Source: Cydia pomonella
Lineage: Eukaryota > Arthropoda > Insecta > Lepidoptera > Tortricidae
Direction: 5' to 3'
DNA: 64,000 bases
NCBI RefSeq assembly: GCF_033807575.1
Contig: NC_084724.1
Location: 10,965,228-11,029,227 of the forward strand
Shown: positions 31,982 to 42,969 of the stretch, one piece after another
Layout of the letters: every line of letters starts with the position of its first letter
Position numbering within the stretch: position 1 is the first letter of the stretch
Made by a program: the position numbers and the translations under genes
The notes under the pieces: generated by a model
What the model was told of the DNA's origin: nothing
Databases searched by the model: none
The model's input: only the letters and a program-made list of their open reading frames with translations

Positions 31982-32245
31982 GTTGGAATGAAGTTAAGAA
32001 AAGGTCGTGACGGAAATTCTTACAATTTTTTTTCGCCTAGGCTCCATACGCCAAATCCGTAGCGTGCGATAGGGAACTTCGTTCCAACATTCTCACCCTC
32101 ATTCTCTTTTTCATACTCGATCGTTGGAACGAAGTTAAGAAAGGGTTATGACGGGTATTCTTAACGGAAAGCCTAGCCTTCACCTAGCCTCCCCCCCCCC
32201 CCCCTTCCGCCAAGTCCGGACCGTCCGAAAAGGAACTTCATTCTA
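31982..32245 (+). repeat. Two tandem fold-back units with a C14 tract
   Basis: Unit 1 (31982-32088) starts GTTGGAATGAAGTTAAG and ends AACTTCGTTCCAAC. Unit 2 (32123-32244) starts GTTGGAACGAAGTTAAG and ends AACTTCATTC. Both share GTGACGG or ATGACGG, ATTCTTA and CCTAG. Unit 2 has a run of 14 C at 32191-32204. A similar terminus (TTGGAACGAAGTTTTACC) occurs at about 62723, interrupted by a LINE tail. Confidence 0.65.
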
Positions 32246-33099
32246 TAATTTCTTTCCAATATTTCGGTTATTGACGCATTTACGAGTAGGTAAAAATTAT
32301 TAATAGGGATAGCAGGGATTCAGCTGTCGCCACCCCGACTATAATGTTTCATTCGACACAATAAAATTTAACTCTCTTTCGCCTGTTTGCCAAGTTACCT
32401 AGTTGACAATTTCTAGCGCGCCCTAGTTTTAATATTTGCCAACTTTTTGCCAGCCCGCAAAACAAGCGCCAAGTTCGGGGCAATTATGGCGGCGATTAAT
32501 CTCAGAACTTGGCGCGTTCGCAATGATTAATGTTGCACAGGTATCTTGCGTTGAAGTTAACTGTGGAATTATGACGTTTGGAGAGGGGCTAATTAAGGTA
32601 GTGCCTAAGTTTGTCTGAGTCTAAAGTGATTTATATTTAAGGTGCCCGGGCGATAATTAATGAGAACCAGGCAGGGGAATCGAATCCACTTTGTCTCTCT
32701 CTAAACATTCCAATGTTACAGGCATTTATTTACTTTACTATGTTAAATGTTTTAAAATTTGGTAAAAGCTTGGAAGTTAAATTAAAACTTCCCGAAGTTT
32801 GATTGGCTTAACTTTGCTATTAGTTATGAAAAACTGATGACAATCCCTAACATTATCGATTCAAAATATAGGTAATTCGCTCAAAAATCATAAATCAGTT
32901 GCACCTATACTTTCTATCTCAGCCTTAAGTTGCCATTTTATATATTGTATATATGCAAGTATAAATATATATTATATTATATTTTATATTTATTAGTGTA
33001 TTAGGTATTGTTGTAATACTTATATAAGTAGTATGCAATATTTGTGTTTGTGTTTTATAGTCTTTTAGCTCCTTGCACTACCTGTTGACTTTTGTATGA
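32246..33099. other. No convincing feature
   Basis: 32430-32640 is a moderately GC-rich piece with two CCAAGTTCGGGGC / GAACTTGGCGCG inverted motifs (32470-32516). An AT microsatellite lies at 32935-33000. No gene is called. Confidence 0.4.
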
Positions 33100-33265
33100 G
33101 ATCTACATTTCCTGCTACCTAAAGGTTGTCTGGGAGAGATCGCTTTTTAGCGATAAGACCGCCTATTCTTACCTGGTTCTATTTTCCTTAAAAATTTATT
33201 TGTAGTTTAACATGTATGTAAAATGTATAATTGTTGGTGCAATAAAGAATAGTTACTTACTTTCT
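33100..33265 (+). mobile_element. LINE 3' tail (GCTACCTAAAGG type)
   Basis: CTGCTACCTAAAGGTTGTCT, GGGAGAGATCGCTTTTTAGC, GATAAGACCGCCTATTC and GGTGCAATAAAGAATAGTTA, ending in a (CTTA)n tail. A sister with the same order is at 54115-54265. The AATAAA signal and tail identify a 3' end. No coding part remains. Confidence 0.75.
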
Positions 33266-33464
33266 CATCCCGATACTTCGCGCCTAGTGAAATTGCTTTT
33301 GCACTAGCTTATTCTATAAGGTCGGACGCAGCAAAACTGGTTTTACCGTTTAAAAAACAAAAATGAATTGAAAAATCACAGCTACATAATTGGAGTGCGT
33401 GCATAGACTAATCTACATGGAAAACTTGAATGAAAATGAGGCTTGAATCGGTCCCATTTGCTTG

Positions 33465-33610
33465 TACAGTCAATGTTGTTTCCTAGGCCACTATAGAACC
33501 ATGCCATAATGACTTCTACGACAGTGCTTATTGAGTGATGCGTGTCAAGTATCTTGTAGTTAGAGCGACAAGGTTCTATAGTGGCATAGGATTCAAATTG
33601 GTTGACTGTA
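33465..33610. mobile_element. TACAGTCA-type fold-back MITE, 146 bp
   Basis: Runs from TACAGTCAATGTTGTTTCCT to TTCAAATTGGTTGACTGTA. Inner arms share GCCACTATAGAACC and GGTTCTATAGTGGC exactly. Confidence 0.85.
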
Positions 33611-33747
33611 TAATGAAAATGTTTGTTTATAAAAGCCATCTCTGATCCATCTCCGATTTTCTCTGCTATAAAAGTTGACCAATCTTGTAACGGTAACTAC
33701 AGAAATGAAGTCGATGCCATGAATAACCAGTTACCAAACTAAACTTT

Positions 33748-34010
33748 GACGACCGGTTTGGCCTAGTGGGTAGTGACCCTGCCTACGAAGCTGATGGTCC
33801 CGGGTTCAAATCCTGGTAAGGGCATTTATTCGTGTGATGAGCATGGATATTTGTTCCTGAGTCATGGGTGTTTTCTATGTATTTAAGTATTTATAAATAT
33901 TTATATATTATATATATCGTTGTCTAAGTACTCTCAACACAAGCCTTATTGAGCTTACTGTGGGACTTAGTCAATTTGTGTAATAATGTCCTATAATATT
34001 ATTTATTTAT
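33748..34010 (+). mobile_element. tRNA-derived SINE, full length
   Basis: Same family and subfamily as 31003-31270. The head is GACGACCGGTTTGGCCTAGT with B box GTCCCGGGTTCAAATCCTGG. The body ends GGGACTTAGTCAATTTGTG, then TAATAATGTCCTATAATATT with an (ATTT)n end. It is the best preserved copy in the window. Confidence 0.93.
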
Positions 34011-34795
34011 GAGTTTTGTAATTGCTGAGATAAATCAAGATATCGGACGCCTACATTTACAATGCGTCGTCTTAGACTGCTGAATCGATGAAAAACTTAC
34101 TTATTCCCCTTCTTTTCCTCACTGGTGTAACGAAAATCACCAAGAGTGTGCTACGGGCGGTACAGGAATTACGAACTCGTGTTCATTAAGCACTCGCCAT
34201 TAGCTACGGGCTTCAATTCACACTCGTTCGTAAATTCTTATTTACCGCCCTTAATACACAATTTACTAATATTAATAATGCATTCAAGATGGAAGCTATA
34301 TACTCTTACATACCTAAGTTCGGTAACCGTTTCCTTATTCAACAAAACATACTTTGACGTCACAAAGCCTTTCGCCTCATGTTTCTAACCTTTGGATTAA
34401 TTATTAACTTACAAAGTAATGTAACACGTAGGTTAATTACTTCCTCTTTGAAACACCCTGTAGGTGAGCACAAAGGAAGACAATGGAAGTCTAGACGTGT
34501 TTATATCGAAAAGTTCGACGTGTATTGGGTATAGGACCCATTTAATTACTTAACTACGGGGGCTCGGTTCTGATTGAACAACTGGTTTTGATACGACTTT
34601 GACGAGCATTTTGATGACGCATTCACTGCCAGCAACCCGCCAGGCGGGCGCTCAGTCCGTAGTCGCTTTTCGCTACATACGCATTTTCCCATGTTATCGG
34701 CTACGCTCGTAGCGCGTGCATCTCACGCACGACTTTACAAAAAGTAGTAAACCACTCGACTGTTTTAATCTTTTATCACGCTCACGTTACATCAA
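34011..34795. other. No convincing feature
   Basis: 34620-34745 is GC-richer (CAGCAACCCGCCAGGCGGGC, GTAGTCGCTTTTCGCTAC, CTACGCTCGTAGCGCGTG) and looks like an old repeat with internal inverted pairs. The rest is unrecognised. Confidence 0.35.
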
Positions 34796-35380
34796 CTTTG
34801 AGGTACGAGGTTATATTTTGGGGTAATGGTACTGATGGAGAATTCGGATTCAGAGCGCAATACAGTGCCTACGATCAGTATGCGGTATACAAAACACGGA
34901 ATTATGTAAACCCCACTTCATTTAGGCAAACCTTCTCACGCTTCCCTGTCTTTATATATATGAAGTCGCATTATACATTAAGTATTACCCTGACCAGTTC
35001 TCCTATTTCAATAGTTATCGCCAATAATGTAGAATAAACTCTAGGTCATGTAAAACAGCATTATTAGCAATTTTGGAATGGCACCAAAAATGTATAATAA
35101 AGCTACCAAAAGAGATCTTGAAAATAATGATTTAAACAAAAAAAAATTGTTTGATTTCTTAATCAATTCAAGATTTTTGTCAGCTTCAAGAAATTTTATT
35201 ACCTTTTAATTTGTTGTGTATATTTTATTATTTAACATAGATTTAGTTTGTAAATGCATGCTACATGTCGTCTGTAGGTATTTGTATGCCATGCGGCGAA
35301 GCATAGTGATACTTTATTATACATTTAAGACCTACTGTTGTACACAGCTGTGTTTAACGTGTTTAACAAATAAATAATTA
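34796..35380 (+). pseudogene. Jockey-type LINE, reverse-transcriptase C-terminal remnant with frameshifts
   Basis: The first frame reads MRYEVIFWGNGTDGEFGFRA, matching the RYG.IFWGN motif after the RT core of Jockey/CR1-like LINEs. Similarity then continues in the next frame: CLRSVCGIQNTELCKPHFI, a stop, then LLTLPCLYIYEVALYI. A third segment near 35097-35125 gives IIKLPKEILK. So at least two frameshifts and one stop break it. AT-rich 3' sequence with GCCATGCGGCGAAGCATAGT and (AAAT)n follows. Confidence 0.8.
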
Positions 35381-35477
35381 TGAATTTAGAATTCATTTCG
35401 CAAGCGTCCGTAAGCGTCAGCGATCTTCAAGTTCGTATCTTTAAAGATTAAATACGTAATAAGTTGTAACTGAGCTA

Positions 35478-35596
35478 TAACCGCGAAAATCGAAGTTCGT
35501 TAATTGCGGGCATTTTTCTCTGTCACTCTAATTACGTCTTAGTGAGAGTAAAAGAGAGATATTCCCGAAATTTGAGAATTTCGGTTTTCGCGGTAG
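35478..35596. mobile_element. Small fold-back MITE with ACCGCGAAAA ends, 119 bp
   Basis: ACCGCGAAAATCGAAGTTC at the left pairs with GAATTTCGGTTTTCGCGGTA at the right. Inner ATTGCGGGCATTTTTCTCTG pairs with AAGAGAGATATTCCCGAAAT. Confidence 0.8.
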
Positions 35597-35790
35597 GTCC
35601 CATGAATTGGGCTCCGGGAAGATATATGATTTTGATAGTGTGTCTATATAAGTTTTTAGGTAAGTTAGTGTCGTGAGTCACAATAAAAACTTCAAAACTA
35701 AGCCGTAAATAAGAAATGCATATTTTCAGTAATACATACTAACATACGAGAATAGTGCGATTATTCCAAAATTATGTACACTTTTACAAA

Positions 35791-36013
35791 GATAAGCTAA
35801 GTGAATCTGCCCCCAGCGAGTTTTGGCTTGTAATTTTTTTGATGATATGGCTTTATATAGTTTATATTAGTATCAAGTATGCAAATATCAAATTTTTACC
35901 AAAATCTATAACATTTGGGGGGCTGATATTTGCATACTTGCTACTAATATAAACACATATCATCAAAAAAACAAGAGCCAAAACTCGCTGGCGGCAGATT
36001 CACTTAGCTTATC
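35791..36013. mobile_element. Palindromic MITE, 223 bp
   Basis: A nearly perfect palindrome from GATAAGCTAAGTGAATCTGC to the complementary GCAGATTCACTTAGCTTATC. It also shares CAGCGAGTTTTGGCT, ATGATATG, TATTAGTA and CAAGTATGCAAATATCA with an inverted partner. Its centre is about 30 bases. It makes a chance open frame (35755-35952). Confidence 0.9.
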
Positions 36014-37187
36014 CAGGAATGGCCTTTGTCCTCTTGGACCAAGAGTCTTGCAATTTCCTATAGGTCCATTCTGGATTCAGCGCTTGTGATGTCCACGGCC
36101 TAATTAACATAACAGGCAATATCGCCAACAATATTTTCTCACAGCAAAGTACCGATTTCCCGGCCAATCTGCTGCATCGGGAGGGAAATTCCAATTTCCG
36201 GCCGTCAGGGCTCGCGGCCAATCTACGGATCTCAAAACTGGAGCGAGCTATCCCGGGCCGTAGGGCATGGATTTCAGTTACAAGCCAGCGAAAACAACAA
36301 TGCCCATACAACGTAGATTTTTAAAAGACGTTTTCGTAACCATGTTTGCTGTTGTAGCCTGAATGGTGAAGAGGCACATCGAGACAGACCAGTAACCTCC
36401 GACTTGGTAGCCACGTACTTTAGTCATCAGTGCAAAGCTTAGTAGTTCCTGTTTTGAAATTTAAAAATCATAACAAAATTAATACATCATCAACTAGCAG
36501 TTGATTTTTATTTAGGAACCATCGCTACGCACTGGTTTGAACGTGTATCCGTCCAAACCATTTAGGAGATAAACTAGAAATTAATTTGTGTACACAAACG
36601 CACAAAAAAAAACAGACTATCCCTAAGTGCATGTTTCGTTTAGCCGGGGGTAAATATATAATCCCATCCCATATGTTACAAACTATTGATATACGTATGT
36701 GAAATTCAACTTGCATATTTCTGCCCCACCACCCCCCAACGGTGTCACGTTGGAAACTTTCTACTGCCAAGTTAATTTTAAGTTTCCGTCACATGGCTTC
36801 GCGAAGAAACTACAGCGACGATATTAACAGTAAGTTGATATCAGTCCAATCTTGGGTAAATACATGGTCATGACACAGGTTTTTTAGACGAATCGCCTGA
36901 TGATAAGACCAATTCCCGTCGCCCATAGGCATCTGAAATACCAGAAGAGCAAGTGCGGCCTTAAATGTAATACGTGGGGCGTCGGGATGGGATTTGAGAC
37001 AATAACTCAGTGGTATAGTGATGATACATATATTATGTATCAACCCTGTTCCAACGGTTTATTATAAAACTATCGCTGTATGCACGCAACCTCAACTTAG
37101 TGTATATTTCCCACTGTTGAACCCATGCTTGTGTGTGCAATAATAAATTAATTTTTCATTTTTCATTTTCATTTCATTTTCATTAAA
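36014..37187. other. No convincing feature
   Basis: The 100-residue minus frame at 36009-36311 begins in the palindrome and has no motif, though composition is GC-richer here. A microsatellite-like TTTTCATTTTTCATTTTCAT lies at 37155-37185. No gene is called. Confidence 0.35.
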
Positions 37188-37740
37188 ACCCGGATCCCTT
37201 TGTCAAGTCATAATTTAATGATTGTCATATTATCATTAGTCATAACTCTGAAACCGTTTACTTTTTAGGAATTTCCTTACTAGGTTAGGTTTGTTTTATG
37301 GCAAACCGGCACTCCGGCATCGCTTCATGGTAGGTATTCCACAAATACGCACGAAGCGTTTTGCTTCAACATTTCTTATGCGAACTGCCAAGGAGTGGAA
37401 TGCCCTGCCCGAGTCTGTGTTTCCGCATGAGTACAATCTGGGTCTTTTCAAGGCTAGGGTAAATAGGTATCTCATAGGTAAGCGTGCTCCACCGTAGACC
37501 GCATCATCACTTACCATCAGGTGAGATCGTGGTCAAACGCTTGCCTATCGTTATAAAAAAAAAAATCCTTTTTTTTTGTTCACGGAGTGGGCGAATGCAA
37601 TTTACGCACCGTCCCCCCGGCCACGGGAAGGCCATAATGAGGGGGTGTGTGGGACTCGCCGCTCCTGTCCCCTCTCGAAAAGTTACGCGTTTCTGAGAAA
37701 AACAAAACTATGGCTAACGAAAATGCGGACAAACAATACA
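37188..37740. mobile_element. Interior copy of the 5411-6022 MITE, split by a LINE end
   Basis: 37188-37304 (GGATCCCTTTGTCAAGTC, TGTCATATTATCATTAGTCA, CTGAAACCGTTTACTTTT, GGTTTGTTTTATGGCAA) and 37675-37740 (GAAAAGTTACGCGTTTCTGA, GAAAAAC, TATGGCTAACG) are consecutive in the copy at 5655-5880. The sequence between (37305-37674) is an insertion. Confidence 0.8.
37305..37563 (+). pseudogene. Jockey/CR1-like LINE, C-terminal fragment with poly(A)
   Basis: The plus frame reads RHRFMVGIPQIRTKRFASTF, LMRTAKEWNALPESVFPHEY, NLGLFKARVNRYLIGKRAPP, stop. WNALPESVFP is the C-terminal motif (WN.LP..VF) of these LINEs. A 3' region ATCACTTACCATCAGGTGAG, ATCGTGGTCAAACGCTTGCC and a poly(A) run follow. The copy at 51084-51433 is closely related. 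The 110 bases after the poly(A) (37564-37674) are GC-rich and unassigned. Confidence 0.9.
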
Positions 37741-39311
37741 TTATGACATTAAACTATGGGAAACAACAGAGATCCATCAAAACCTTTCAAAACGACTCAC
37801 TTCAAACACCCCTAACCTAATGCTGATGCAATTCTTAACTAAAATAACGCAAGGCAGCTAACGTAAGGTGCTACGAGAGGAAATCCCTTGTTGGGGTAGA
37901 GAGGCGCTTTATCTGTTTTTAATATTTTATTCCATTAATAAGTACGTGTAGATGGGAGTGCTTGCCGATCACAAAATGAGAGTACGCTTCTTTCTTGAAG
38001 GTTTACTCGTAGAAAAAATTATAAAAATTAACCTTCATGGTCATATTTTTGGACCAATATGCGAGAAAACACAGTACACGTGTAAAAGTACTAAGTTTTC
38101 GACATTTAAAAAATTCATAGTATTGCATGGGCCAGTACGAACCTCATTGATTTTCCTGTCATCAAATTAAAATCAAAAATCATTTACTGTCAGGCAACGA
38201 AGGCCTATATAAAGAATAATTATAATATTAAATACTTAAAATCATTTCGGTGACACAACAGTTTTTTGCTGCGTCACCTGTGCTGATGTAGGATGCGGCA
38301 GATTCGGAACCGTCGACATACCATACCCTTTGGCCAGAAGTCCGCCCACGCGATTGTTTCCGGGAGCGGCCGTGACACGCGCACCACAAACAATGTGAAA
38401 TGCACAATGTTTGTGATTGCAGCTGGAACCCCGACAGCTCGAAACGGGTTTTCACCCTCAGAGAAAAGGTTCTCGATGACCTAAGGACCAGGCAATTTTT
38501 CTATGCACTGTTTGTGTTGTGTGTTCGATTGAAAAAGAAGAATGGGTTGCACGTTGGTGGATATGTCGCTTAGTGAGCCGAGCTTTCAAGTAATAACATT
38601 GTGTGCATGAGATGAAGGAAGGCTGTCTTTGGAGGTAATTTTTCAGAACAATCAGAAACGTTTTAAACTAAACATTTATAATAATGGTAGCCTTGGGACA
38701 CCATGTCAAACAGAGGAGAGGAACATCCATCTTCTCACTGAACCTTAGATATTCATCACGCACTACCATCCATCTAATTGCTAACTCATTACACTCAGGC
38801 GCTGATAGTCAGTCTAAGTTTTGAACCGTAAGTCCTGAAGGTTGGAAATAGTTTACTGTCGTTAGTCTGTACACTGCGAAAGTATCAGTATCTTGCAACG
38901 GGTCCCAGTATAGTTCGCGCACTTACTTAATGCAGTTATAAAACGCGAACTTGTCTCAAAGGAAAAGCTCTTAAACAGCCTCAACGTATAACTGCTAGTC
39001 TAGTTAACTAGTTACATCTAACTTACTAGTAGTTCGCCCCGAACTATGAACTTAGGATTCGTCAAAAATGTGCAAGGAAATAGTCTTTAAATTACAGATT
39101 TATATGTATTATAGATCAGATTCATATAGACATCAATTAAATTTTAGAAGCGATGAGTAAAAATAAAGAAAAAAAGATGGGGACCGTTGTTTACACTATG
39201 GACTACGGATTTATAATTTAAAGGACCCTTTGGATCTTCAGATATAAATTTTCAATATGATCAGACCAAAGATAAAGAAAATCAAGATGTCAGCCGTTTT
39301 CATATTATTTT
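37741..39311. other. No convincing feature; GC-rich open patch at 38274-38480
   Basis: 38274-38480 (minus) is an uninterrupted 68-codon frame bounded by stops, reading VIENLFSEGENPFRAVGVPA at its start. Two other frames are also open here, which weakens any coding call. Other parts are AT-rich without motifs. Confidence 0.35.
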
Positions 39312-39444
39312 GATTTAGGACTCGCATGCGAGTTTTATTACATTGCGGTATTTGATCGGTAGGCTCAATCGGTTGTAACCTCAATAGTCCGCAATGTAAC
39401 TAAAATCGCATGCGAGTTCGCGTGCCGTGTAAATCAGCCCTAAG
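39312..39444. mobile_element. Fold-back MITE with GCATGCGAGT arms
   Basis: ACTCGCATGCGAGTTTTATT, then ACATTGCGG, at 39320-39348 pairs with CCGCAATGTAACTAAAATCG, then CATGCGAGT, at 39390-39418. Outer bases (TTAGGACTCG and GTAAATCAGCCCTAAGG) extend symmetry weakly. Confidence 0.75.
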
Positions 39445-40232
39445 GATTCATATTAAGGCGTCGTTCGAATCCTCAGATAGTAGTTTTCTTCTTGCTCGCA
39501 CTCGACGATTGAAACGCCTCTAACAAAATGATATTGTAATGTGACTTCACATTACATTAGTCTGTCCTAAATGTATGGAAGATCAAGAAAAATTGCTTTT
39601 TTGGCCCTGAAATATTGCGTTTATGTATATAGATGCCATACAATTGATTTTTAATAAAATTTAAGGAGTCGAATGGTACCATTATCACATATTTTTTTGA
39701 AAGTTAAACCAATAAAAGTTTTTTGAGACTTTCGAGCCTTTAATTTTTTTATAATCTCAATATGTCTTTTTGTATTCCACTTTTATATAATGGATGGCTC
39801 ATTTCCTATCCATTTAGCTAAATTTAGTTATAATATTCAACATATGAAGAGATGGCGTTCCGTTGTTCCAATTTTGATTACGGGTTCATATCAAGCGGTC
39901 TTTCGGATCCTTAGATGCCAAATTTCAACATGATCAGTTCAAAAATTAAGAAATTCAATATGGCGAACTTTGTCGATTGTTGTTGACCCCCGCTCTGCAT
40001 CTTCAGATCTCGATTTCAAACTCATTCGAACCAGTGATATACCTACTCGTACTAATGTTTTATATGCCGCCTATACGCTCAATTTCCCAAGTGCCCACCA
40101 CCATTAACCAGACACCGTCACACTGATCCCCCTTTTTGAGTGGGTGACTTGAAATTTTGTAAAAAGGCTGAAAATTTTGTAAATGTTGCTAGAATACAGT
40201 AAAATAACAGCAATTTTGAAAATCCATCCTTT
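39445..40232. repeat. Old dispersed-repeat DNA, unresolved
   Basis: A block near 39170-39310 (GGGGACCGTTGTTT, GGATCTTCAGAT, TTTCAATATGATCAG, CAAAGATAAAG) and one near 39850-40040 (GGCGTTCCGTTGTTCC, GGATCCTTAGATGCC, TTTCAACATGATCAGTTC, AAAATTAAG) are diverged copies of one sequence in tandem-like arrangement. No gene is seen. Confidence 0.45.
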
Positions 40233-40650
40233 AAGGGGTCATTCATAAATTAAGTCACACGAATTTCATGATCTTTTGCTCCCCTCGTTGTCTCATTTGG
40301 TCACATTTAGCAACCCTCTCCCTCCTAGTGTGACGTCACATATTCCGCAATTTTTTTTCAACGAAATCAGTAATTCTCAATTAGAAATTGTATGAGGGAA
40401 AACAAATAGAAACATTTCACTTCATGAGACCTAAAAAACTATTTAAATACATGCCATGCAATCTTTTGAAAATAATAAATAACGCGAATAAAAACGATTT
40501 ATATACAAACCTATTATTTAACTGTATAGCAAATACAAAAAAAATATGAAAATTTTTTGACTCTTCCCTCTCCCTTGTCACAACATGTCACATTTTCTTG
40601 ATCCCCACCCACCTCCTAAACGTATGACGTAATTAATGGATGACCCCTAA
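40233..40650. mobile_element. MITE with AAGGGGTCATTCAT ends, 418 bp
   Basis: The left end AAGGGGTCATTCATAAATTA pairs with the right end TTAATGGATGACCCCTAA. Both subterminal regions hold GTCACA with CCCTC runs (CCTCGTTGTC, CTCTCCCTTGTCACAACATG). The AT-rich centre is non-coding. Confidence 0.8.
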
Positions 40651-41227
40651 GGGAGTTAAAAGTTTATATCAGATAGGAATATTTTTTTGGACTAGAAGAA
40701 ACTTGAAACTTCGTAGAAAGACAATAATAGAAAACAAGCAAAGCAATTTAAGCATTTATGAAAATGCATTCCCTCGTAGGGCATCAAAACAAAAGGAGTT
40801 TGCAATACAACCGCTCGGTTTTATAGGTTCGCTGATGATCGCTTTGCAGAACTGCGGGCCGCCACTAACACCGTAGCGTAACAACGCTTTAATCTAGCCG
40901 AAACGTCAAAACTTGCCAAGACAAATGTGATTTTATAACATTTAAATGGCGCTTGAACACATTTTAAAATAAATTTAAAACCGAGTTTATCGCGAATTTA
41001 TTTTGTTAACTTTATTTCAGACGTTTCGACGCAGGTTTCACTGGTCGGGGTCGCGGATAACTGATGTCCGAGCAAAATGTAAAAAAAATGTCAAAATGTC
41101 ATAAAGGTTGATCTTTATAATCTTAGGAATAAAGATTCTTATAAATCACATGATGGTAATTTGTAATTTAATCAATGTTGTGAGATAAATAATCTTATCT
41201 AATCTACTAGTGGCTGTGAGCTAAAGA
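40651..41227. other. No convincing feature
   Basis: A possible old repeat lies at 40890-41060 (GCCGAAACGTCAAAAC, CAGACGTTTCGACGCAGG). Short frames show no motif. Confidence 0.35.
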
Positions 41228-41365
41228 TCTCGCAAACCCACATGGCTCAGCTATTTAAAAAAAAAAAAAACCAAAAACCGCATCGACGAGAAATGAATGA
41301 AATTTTACGAGAATCGGTTGAGAATTGCGACCTGTAGAGGAGAACATACGGACAAACATCATTTC
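41228..41365 (+). repeat. Dispersed repeat tail
   Basis: A14 run, AACCGCATCGACGAG, CGAGAATCGGTTGAGAATTG, CGACCTGTAGAGGAGAACAT and ACGGACAAACATC. A recurrent lepidopteran tail related in layout to 28975-29172. Confidence 0.5.
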
Positions 41366-42186
41366 CGTTCTGAATTAGGGCATTTCACATCAAGGTGTTT
41401 GTTAAGGACGTGACCCGTGTGGCAGTTACCTTAAAAACCTGCAGAAATCTGTGTTATAGTTGGTCGAGCAAATCTTGTCAGTAGCAAAAGGCGGCAAATT
41501 TGAAAAATCACGGGTTAGCAGCACTGTTTTCGAATAATTTCAAAATCGCGTGTCATCTGTGTTTTATCTGTGGAATGTGGATAGTGAATGACAACCATCA
41601 TGTTTGTTTACATTCTGAATCGTTGCTATTTCAAGATAATTTTCTGCTGTCAACATTAAATACCATATTAAATAAGCTTGTGCATGAACTTAAGCAAAGT
41701 CAAGGTGGACACAATATACAATTACGCTCGTTGATCGTAAATATTTGTAAAATTTGAGGTTATGATAATTACATGTTTTGGTTCGATGAACATTGCTGCT
41801 TTTTTTAGCGCAATACCAACGCAATACTGCTTTTTGAGTACTTTACTTTGCTGTACATTGCTACTGAGATACTTTGCTTGACAGCTAGCGTTATTATGAC
41901 AAATATCGGCTTCTTAGCTTTATGAGAAGTGTTAAAAAAATTGTCTCACGTACCCGACACTTTTCTGCGAATGCCCTATTATAAATATGTTACCTATGTT
42001 AATATTAATGGAAAAACATTTTAGTGTATGTATTGTTCACTCGGTATTGTATAGTCCTAGCCCTAAGTGTATGTGTTGCATGGTAGATTGTAGGAATTGT
42101 AACAGTCTTAGTTTAACATTATTATTTAAGTCTATTACTAACACTTATATGGGTTATGCCTGAATTAAATGATTATTTAATTTAAT
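41366..42186. other. No convincing feature
   Basis: AT-rich. An 85-residue frame (41500-41757) lacks motifs. AATACTGC/TACTTTGC repeats lie around 41815-41880. Confidence 0.35.
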
Positions 42187-42290
42187 TTAATAAATCGTGG
42201 CATCCACGATGACGCGCAGATTTGTCGAATCTAACCTTTAATAGCATGACAATAAGAGTCAAGGCAAGCGTCGTATTGAATGACAAGATC
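42187..42290 (+). mobile_element. Single arm of the 5411-6022 MITE
   Basis: GGCATCCACGATGACGCGCA, GATTTGTCGAATCTAACCTT, TAATAGCATGACA, then CGTCGTATTGAATGACA match the right arm at 5925-6022. Confidence 0.8.
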
Positions 42291-42296
42291 TATATG

Positions 42297-42421
42297 TATG
42301 GTCACGTCTGAAAATATCGATTCGAAAAAAAATATGTATACAAGACTTTATTGCCAATATATTAAGGTAGTGTATACATATTTTTGGCATATTTTTTTTG
42401 ATATTTTCAGACGTGAATGTA
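42297..42421. mobile_element. TACAGTCA-type fold-back MITE, decayed copy 3
   Basis: Begins TATGGTCACGTCTGAAAATA and ends TATTTTCAGACGTGAATGTA. The core AATATGTATACA is shared with 14943-15078 and 29255-29390. It sits 6 bases after the MITE arm before it. Confidence 0.85.
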
Positions 42422-42969
42422 CGTTAAAATTTTGCTTCGTTGTGATTGGCGGCCATTTTAACGGGCGGACTAAACCGCAGCAGAAATGTTCCTTTTTATA
42501 GCGAGGTAGTCGGATCGATGCAGTCCCTGGCACAGATTACTGGCGATAGATTCGAGAGCTTAGCTTTAGTGGATTCAGCCAACTTTGTTGTGTAGTTTCA
42601 CTTAATTGATAATGTTGTGAATAGACTTGGTTTTAAATTAAATCTAAAGAGTAACTTTTTCGATAGATTTCCTTTCGGGTGTATTTTATATAACCATACC
42701 AATGTGACCATAGGAATTATATAATAGCTCGAAACGAGCGATATTGTTACATGGTAGCGTATACAATATGCTTGTACACGTATAGTCGAGCCATTAACCA
42801 CTTACAGTACGATGAATTTTATCGACAAATTACCCCCCATACCTATGTTCTCAACCATTTTAAAATTGCACCCCTTCAAAGTTTTATGGCGCCAAACACG
42901 ACTGCACTTGGTTAATGTACCATTATCTGTCCATTTACCTATCGTACATTTGAAAAATAATAATTATTC
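42422..42969. other. No feature seen
   Basis: Unique-looking. Overlapping short frames carry no motif. Confidence 0.35.

Noticed and set aside
35755..35952. 65-residue membrane protein
   Set aside because: The frame is made by one arm of a palindromic MITE. The hydrophobic look comes from T-rich sequence.
36009..36311. 100-residue minus-strand open frame
   Set aside because: It starts inside the 35791-36013 palindrome and has no motif or splice context.
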